Source of the DNA: Gemmatimonadota bacterium | Lineage (GTDB): Bacteria; Gemmatimonadota; Gemmatimonadetes; Longimicrobiales; Gaopeijiaceae | Reading direction: 5' to 3' | Length of the DNA: 9,335 nucleotides | Assembly (NCBI GenBank): GCA_002731735.1 | Contig: PCCM01000120.1 | Span: 1-9,335 of the forward strand | Shown here: positions 6,204 to 9,335 of the stretch, in pieces | How the letters are laid out: each line of letters starts with the position of its first letter | Position numbering within the stretch: the first letter of the stretch is position 1 | Made by a program: the position numbers and the translations under genes | The notes under the pieces: model-generated | Told to the model about the DNA's origin: nothing | What the model saw: only the letters and a program-made list of their open reading frames with translations | Database searches by the model: none

Positions 6204-6359
6204 ATGAGTTCGTGTTTGCCAGTAGCGCTATGGGCGCGGTGTTCGGAGTCGAAGCGGCCCCCCCTCTCGCCTCAGGAGTGGTTGGGCCAACTGAGGGAAT
6301 CGTTTCGATATCACTCGTTGCCCCCACAATCTCGTTCCCTGCAGCGGAGGAGACCTTGA
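6204..6359 (+). CDS. Possible 51-aa leader or small protein
   Basis: An ATG-initiated frame of 51 codons is the first ATG after the predicted transcription start near 6158. It ends in a TGA that overlaps the TTG start of the next gene (TTGA, 4-base overlap), and it covers that gene's GGAGG site, so it could couple translation. The product begins MSSCLPVALW, has an SPQEWLGQLRESF stretch and a basic tail (SRSLQRRRP). No Shine-Dalgarno site precedes it, it matches nothing I know, and third-base composition does not separate it from the alternative frame. It may be chance. Confidence 0.3.
   Translation: MSSCLPVALWARCSESKRPPLSPQEWLGQLRESFRYHSLPPQSRSLQRRRP
6346..6350 (+). promoter_or_regulatory. 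Shine-Dalgarno site before TTG 6356
   Basis: GGAGG with a 5-base spacer precedes the TTG at 6356. It is the strongest ribosome site in this stretch, and it decides the start of the small membrane protein in favour of TTG over the unsupported upstream TTG 6185, GTG 6212 and ATG 6230. Confidence 0.55.
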
Positions 6360-6616
6360 CCACACCCGTGTATGAACACCGTCTCGTAGACGGTGACGGT
6401 GAGCGACGGATTCGCACTGTTGCCGTAGCCACCTTGGCGTCAGGCATCGCTATCACCGGATTCTTCGCGGTCATTACCTATCTGGTGGCGCCCGAACATG
6501 GATGGGTTTCGGCATTCGCCCTGGGGGGAGTATCGGGGATCTGGGTCGCGATTCTTGGTGGAGCGGTAGTTGGCAATGGCATCCACGAATACCGAGCAGA
6601 ACGAAGTGACAGATGA
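6356..6616 (+). CDS. Small two-TM membrane protein, hypothetical
   Basis: From the TTG at 6356 the product is 86 aa: a polar N-terminus (TTPVYEHRLVDGDGERRIR), a first membrane helix (about residues 21-45), a short APEHGW turn, a second glycine-rich helix (about 51-75), and a charged tail (HEYRAERSDR). I recognise no family. TTG is chosen because of GGAGG 5 bases upstream and TTGA overlap with a preceding small frame. In-frame alternatives at 6185, 6212 and 6230 would add up to 57 residues of low-complexity sequence without a ribosome site. It lies 37 bases before the response regulator gene and downstream of the + promoter at 6109-6153, so it is probably co-transcribed with the regulator. Role unknown; a membrane partner or sensor accessory for the two-component pair is possible. 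Confidence 0.6.
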   Translation: MTTPVYEHRLVDGDGERRIRTVAVATLASGIAITGFFAVITYLVAPEHGWVSAFALGGVSGIWVAILGGAVVGNGIHEYRAERSDR

Positions 6617-6641
6617 GACGGCACAGCGATGACACGTGTGA

Positions 6642-6647
6642 TAGGTC
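6642..6647 (+). promoter_or_regulatory. Weak candidate -10 before the response regulator
   Basis: TAGGTC is followed by six bases and then GTG 6654, the same gap as at other leaderless starts in this window, but the last base is C instead of T and no -35 is evident. The AGGT inside it could instead act as a weak ribosome site. A perfect palindrome ACACGTGT lies just upstream (6632-6639). Confidence 0.25.
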
Positions 6648-6653
6648 AACAAC

Positions 6654-7292
6654 GTGACGACACGCGTCTTTCTTGTCGATGACCATGACGTGGTCCGACA
6701 CGGTCTTACCGCGCTAATCGACGCTGAGGACGACTTGGAGGTGGTCGGATCTGCCGGTTCGGCGGCTACGACCGTGGAAGCCGTCGCTGCCTGCCGACCC
6801 GACGTAGCCATTCTCGACGTGCGACTTGGGGACGGTAACGGCGTCGAGGTGTGCCGTGACATACGGTCGGCTTATCCCGAGGTGGCGTGCCTAATTCTGA
6901 CGTCGTTTGAGGACGACCAGGCTCTGGTGGAGGCCAGTTTGGCTGGCGCCGCCGGATACGTGCTGAAGAAGGTGCAGGGCAACGAGCTGCTCCAGGCGAT
7001 CCGCCTCGTTGCCCAAGGTAGGCGCCCGCTGAACTCGGCTACTACGAGGCTGGCGCTCCGGCGACTCAGAGAGTCTGGTGAGGCGGCGGTCTCCGACCTT
7101 TCTACTCAGGAGAGACGCATCTTTGAACTGATTGGCGACGGCCTCTCCAATCGTGAGATTTCAGAAAGGATGTATATCGCCGAGAAGACGGTGAAGAATT
7201 ACGTCACAAACCTCTTGAGAAAACTCGGCATGTCGCGGCGCACCGAGGCGGCGGCCTTCGCTGCCCGGCTTTCCGAACGGCGCCGCTACTAG
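6654..7292 (+). CDS. DosR/DevR-like response regulator (NarL/FixJ family)
   Basis: A 212-aa regulator with an intact receiver domain (about 1-120): acidic pair Asp9/Asp10 in LVDDHD, phosphoacceptor Asp55 in LDVR, switch Thr83 in ILTS, Lys105 in YVLKK. A LuxR-type helix-turn-helix follows (about 148-205). The DNA-reading segment AEKTVKNYVTNLLRKLGM (176-193) is very close to mycobacterial DosR. It keeps Lys178, Lys181 and Asn182, which correspond to the DosR base-contacting Lys179, Lys182 and Asn183. That supports binding to a DosR-type box, and such boxes occur at 8355-8374 and, degenerate, at 6060-6073 and 6109-6122. The partner kinase is convergent, sharing the stop tetramer CTAG. The gene is probably transcribed from 6109-6153 together with the small membrane protein, which would give positive autoregulation. 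Confidence 0.93.
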   Translation: MTTRVFLVDDHDVVRHGLTALIDAEDDLEVVGSAGSAATTVEAVAACRPDVAILDVRLGDGNGVEVCRDIRSAYPEVACLILTSFEDDQALVEASLAGAAGYVLKKVQGNELLQAIRLVAQGRRPLNSATTRLALRRLRESGEAAVSDLSTQERRIFELIGDGLSNREISERMYIAEKTVKNYVTNLLRKLGMSRRTEAAAFAARLSERRRY

Positions 7293-8311
7293 TCGGACTC
7301 TCCACCCATAGGGACACTCCATTCGAGGATCGTCCCTCCCATCGGACCCCGGTGGGCGAGAAAAGTCCCGCCGTACCGGGTGGCCCGATCTCCAAGATTG
7401 GCTAGGCCACTTCTGCGGGTTGGATCGTCTTCAAGGCCCACCCCGTTGTCGAGCACCTCAATCAGTAGGGACTCACCAACATCCACCCGAAGGTCGATCG
7501 TGGACGCTTTTGCGTGCCGGGCCACGTTAGTAAGGCCCTCTCGCACGACGGCCAAAGCCTCCTCGACGAGGTGGTCGGGAACTCCGGTGTCCAACGGACC
7601 TGTGAAGTGGCACCGGGGCTCGATACCGACCGTCTTCGACATGACCGCAACTAGTTCGTTGACCTGGGAACGTAGACCCGACGAACTGTGTACCGGTGAA
7701 CTGAGGTCGAAGATGACCGACCGGATAGTTCGGATCGTGGCATCCAGTGACCCCACGATGTCGCCAAGCCTTTCCGGCTCCTCACTGCGGGCCTGCAGGG
7801 TCTGTAGACCAATCCCGGCAGCGAACAGTTCCTGAATCACCGTGTCATGCAGCTCGCGGGCAATCCTCTCGTGGTCCTCGGCGCGATCACGTTGCCATTC
7901 GGTGTCGCGTAGTAGGTCCTCGGTTGCCACCCAGTCGGTCATGTCGCGTACTGCGGCCAACGTGTGGCCAACACCATTGAGCGGGGAGAGGCTTACATGG
8001 ACCGGGAATTCCGTGCTATCGGCTCGTCGGCCCGCTAGGCGCTTCCCGGTTCCCATGGGTCGTTGTCGGGGATCGCGTTCGAAGGAGGCCCGCTCGCTCT
8101 GATGTCGCTCGCGAGCCGAGATGGGAAGCAGGTCCTCAACCGTCTTTCCGATCAGGCTTCGGGGCGGCACCCTGAACAGCAGGTGGGCAGCGGTGTTTGC
8201 CGACCGGATACGTCCGCCAGCCTCTACCACCAGAAGGGCATCGGGGGAGCTCTCCCAGAGTTCCTCGGCTGAGACGCCAAAGTCCGTATCTTGATTGACC
8301 GACTGGCCCAC
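7289..8311 (-). CDS. PAS-domain sensor histidine kinase, DosS/NarX-like (HisKA_3)
   Basis: A 340-aa kinase without membrane segments or signal peptide, so cytoplasmic. Residues about 15-127 form one PAS domain (SSPDALLVVE, IRSANTAAHLLF, FPVHVSLSPL). Residues about 145-206 are a HisKA_3 dimerisation domain with ERIARELHDTVIQELFAAG and phospho-acceptor His155. The HATPase domain (about 245-337) has Asn262 in VREGLTNVARHAKA, DNGVGL (288-293) and GLANLGDRA (302-310). The catalytic half closely resembles mycobacterial DosS/DosT, but the two haem-type GAF domains of those proteins are replaced by a single PAS, so the signal may differ. The only usable start is GTG 8311, six bases after TACGAT. It faces the response regulator gene and overlaps it by four bases (CTAG gives TAG on both strands). 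It is divergent from pseudo-receiver 2 across a DosR-like box. Confidence 0.93.
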   Translation of the reverse strand: MGQSVNQDTDFGVSAEELWESSPDALLVVEAGGRIRSANTAAHLLFRVPPRSLIGKTVEDLLPISARERHQSERASFERDPRQRPMGTGKRLAGRRADSTEFPVHVSLSPLNGVGHTLAAVRDMTDWVATEDLLRDTEWQRDRAEDHERIARELHDTVIQELFAAGIGLQTLQARSEEPERLGDIVGSLDATIRTIRSVIFDLSSPVHSSSGLRSQVNELVAVMSKTVGIEPRCHFTGPLDTGVPDHLVEEALAVVREGLTNVARHAKASTIDLRVDVGESLLIEVLDNGVGLEDDPTRRSGLANLGDRATRYGGTFLAHRGPMGGTILEWSVPMGGESD

Positions 8312-8317
8312 GACCGG

Positions 8318-8323
8318 ATCGTA
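8318..8323 (-). promoter_or_regulatory. -10 hexamer of the histidine kinase gene (leaderless)
   Basis: TACGAT on the minus strand is followed by six bases and GTG 8311. The DosR-like box at 8358-8371 ends 34 bases upstream of it. In the two promoters of the central gap the box is 23 bases from the -10; the 11-base difference is about one helical turn. Confidence 0.5.
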
Positions 8324-8354
8324 AAGGATTGCGGGGTCCGGTGGCCTGTCGACC

Positions 8355-8374
8355 GACGGGACTTTCGTCCCAAA
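8355..8374. promoter_or_regulatory. DosR-like binding box between the kinase and pseudo-receiver 2 genes
   Basis: The 14-base core GGGACTTTCGTCCC (8358-8371) matches the mycobacterial DosR core GGGACTWWAGTCCC at 13 positions, and the 20-base site matches TTSGGGACTWWAGTCCCSAA at 16. The arms GGGAC/GTCCC are perfectly inverted. It lies in the 132-base divergent gap and could control both genes. The response regulator encoded in this window keeps the DosR base-reading residues. Confidence 0.7.
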
Positions 8375-8443
8375 TCCATAGCGGGCGATCAGGGCTTGGA
8401 GGATCGGGACGAAGGTCTCTACAGGTTCGCGTCAAGTGTCGAG

Positions 8444-8959
8444 ATGATGAATCCGATGGACTGTCCCGCATTTAGTTACGCCTCCTCGACCGATTCCGCA
8501 GAGAGCAGCGCTGTTTCGAATCCGGCTATTGATATCGGCGAGAGCCGGCGGCCGAAGATCATTGTCGTCGGCCCGGACGACGCGCTACGCGATGCCGTCA
8601 TGGACCATCTTCGTGGCATCGGTTTCGAGATCGTGGGCTGTGAGTGCGAGGCTGGCAATGAGGTATGTACGGGAATCAATACCGACGGTGCTGACCAGCA
8701 CATAGCTGACGACGATGTCATCTTCTTCTCATTCCGCGAGGTCAGCCCCCAGCGTCGGGAGGCGTTTATGACGATGCGTCAACGCCATCCGAAGAACCCG
8801 GTCGTGGTCGAACTCCTCCAGCCCCGGACTTTTCGTTACGCCGATCTGCTCCGAGGTACTTACTTGGTGGTCGCTCCCGTCTCGCGCGACGCTCTTCGGG
8901 AAACTGTGCTCAAAGCCTGGTCGGCACCCAACCCGATTATCGAGACGCTCCGCCGATGA
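8444..8959 (+). CDS. Stand-alone pseudo-receiver protein 2
   Basis: A 171-aa protein with a Ser/Ala-rich N-terminal extension (about 1-35) and one receiver-like domain. Strand 1 KIIVVGP (38-44), GFEIVGC (60-66), DVIFFSFR (91-98), PVVVEL (119-124) and GTYLVVAP (138-145) align with pseudo-receiver 1. The acidic pair is Gly-Pro, the phosphoacceptor Asp is Ser96, the switch Thr is Glu123 and the conserved Lys is Ala144. No output domain follows. Cysteines at 66, 68 and 75 are near the place where pseudo-receiver 1 has Cys56 and Cys67. ATG 8444 is the first ATG in frame; ATG 8447 and 8456 are alternatives, and no clear ribosome site or -10 was found. It is divergent from the histidine kinase across the DosR-like box and so probably belongs to the same regulon. 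Function unknown. Confidence 0.82.
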   Translation: MMNPMDCPAFSYASSTDSAESSAVSNPAIDIGESRRPKIIVVGPDDALRDAVMDHLRGIGFEIVGCECEAGNEVCTGINTDGADQHIADDDVIFFSFREVSPQRREAFMTMRQRHPKNPVVVELLQPRTFRYADLLRGTYLVVAPVSRDALRETVLKAWSAPNPIIETLRR

Positions 8960-9100
8960 CCTCCGATCCCAACCGCTGGTCGGCATTTACAAATCACCGT
9001 TCTGGAGAGATCTGGTTGATTCGGGGTAGCTACATCAGGCCTAATGACACCCCATGCGCACCCCAACTACCGGTGGTCGATCGGGTCTTGGTCCGCCGTC
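8960..9100. other. Gap between convergent genes, nothing recognised
   Basis: The gap separates pseudo-receiver 2 (+) from the iron-sulfur subunit gene (-). It contains the 8-base palindrome GTAGCTAC (9026-9033) and a loose GGGGT/ACCCC pairing (9023-9027 with 9049-9053), neither convincing as a terminator. No coding signal was seen on either strand. Confidence 0.4.
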
Positions 9101-9335
9101 TCAATGCTGGCCAGCGAGGGACCGGTTCCTGATTTTGGCCTTCATGTAGTCACGGTTCATGAAGGCTATGAAGTCCAGGGAGATCTCCTTGGGGCACGCC
9201 TCGGAGCACTCTCCATGGTTGGTACATGAGCCGAAGAACTCCTCCATGGCCTCCACCATGGACTCGGTCCGGCTCCACCGCTCCGCCTGACCCTGGGGCA
9301 GCAGGCCGAGATGGCCGACCTTGGCCGAGGTAAAA
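9101..9335 (-). CDS. sdhB: Succinate dehydrogenase/fumarate reductase iron-sulfur subunit, C-terminal fragment
   Basis: The minus-strand frame enters from the right edge and ends in TGA at 9103-9101; 77 residues are visible, so the start lies outside. The sequence begins FTSAKVGHLGLLPQGQ and has GSCTNHGECSEACPKEISLD, where Cys37, Cys43 and Cys47-Pro form the last cluster-binding group of SdhB. IAFMNRDYMKAKIR, the usual C-terminal helix, follows. In the family this subunit carries three Fe-S clusters and passes electrons from the flavoprotein SdhA to quinone at the cytoplasmic face of the membrane. The remaining subunit genes are expected beyond the right edge. It is convergent with pseudo-receiver 2 and probably unrelated to that block. 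Confidence 0.93.
   Translation of the reverse strand, partial: FTSAKVGHLGLLPQGQAERWSRTESMVEAMEEFFGSCTNHGECSEACPKEISLDFIAFMNRDYMKAKIRNRSLAGQH

Noticed and set aside
5998..6207. Plus-strand 69-codon frame across the central intergenic region
   Set aside because: It covers the start of pseudo-receiver 1 and both divergent promoters, has no ribosome site and a random-looking composition.
6185..6355. Longer small membrane protein starting at TTG 6185, GTG 6212 or ATG 6230
   Set aside because: No ribosome site or leaderless hexamer supports these starts, whereas TTG 6356 has GGAGG with good spacing. Kept as an alternative because base composition does not decide.
6632..6639. Palindrome ACACGTGT as an operator for the response regulator
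   Set aside because: Eight-base palindromes are common and it does not resemble the GGGAC/GTCCC boxes; no second copy was seen near other genes of the block.
8420..8437. TACAGG or TCAAGT as the -10 of pseudo-receiver 2
   Set aside because: Neither fits TANNNT, and their distance to the DosR-like box does not match the other promoters; the promoter of this gene is left unassigned.
8291..8443. Upstream extension of pseudo-receiver 2 to TTG 8291
   Set aside because: It would overlap the kinase start and run through the DosR-like box; composition is unlike the protein and no ribosome site is present.
9044..9229. Plus-strand 61-codon frame at the right edge
   Set aside because: Antisense to the SdhB C-terminus, which is unambiguous from its Cys motif.

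Overview
The window is GC-rich with densely packed genes, frequent GTG starts and several starts placed exactly six or seven bases after a TANNNT hexamer (leaderless transcription). Together with a DosR/DosS-like two-component pair this points to a high-GC actinobacterium. A marine or freshwater Acidimicrobiia-type genome is my best guess, but that rank is inference only.

Left part (1-4036), housekeeping-like. A PEP-utilising mobile-domain protein, cut by the left edge, is translationally coupled (ATGA) to an unrecognised 388-aa protein. Convergent to them is a two-gene minus-strand unit: a hotdog-fold thioesterase and a DUF368/PopT-type polyprenyl-phosphate transporter, overlapping by one base. 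Divergent from the thioesterase is an alpha/beta hydrolase, closed by two strong hairpins at 3961-4022.

Central part (4037-8959), the most interesting block. On the minus strand lie a stand-alone pseudo-receiver protein and, 104 bases downstream, a lipoprotein multicopper oxidase with an extra N-terminal blue-copper domain. Divergent from them run a small two-TM protein (possibly preceded by a 51-aa ORF) and a DosR/NarL-type response regulator. The response regulator ends tail-to-tail with a PAS-containing DosS-like histidine kinase, both stops sharing one CTAG. Divergent from the kinase is a second stand-alone pseudo-receiver, clearly paralogous to the first. Both paralogues have lost the phosphoacceptor Asp, the acidic pair and the switch Lys of true receivers.

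The block is tied together by regulatory DNA. The kinase/pseudo-receiver gap holds GGGACTTTCGTCCC (8358-8371), matching 13 of 14 core positions of the mycobacterial DosR box. The central gap holds two divergent promoters with identical geometry: a degenerate form of the same box overlapping a CCCTGA -35, then N17, then CCGTACCGTCA. The likely picture is an autoregulated DosR-like redox or gas-responsive regulon containing a periplasmic copper oxidase and two phosphorylation-dead receivers. The signal and the role of the pseudo-receivers are unknown.

Right edge (9101-9335): the C-terminal end of a succinate dehydrogenase iron-sulfur subunit on the minus strand.
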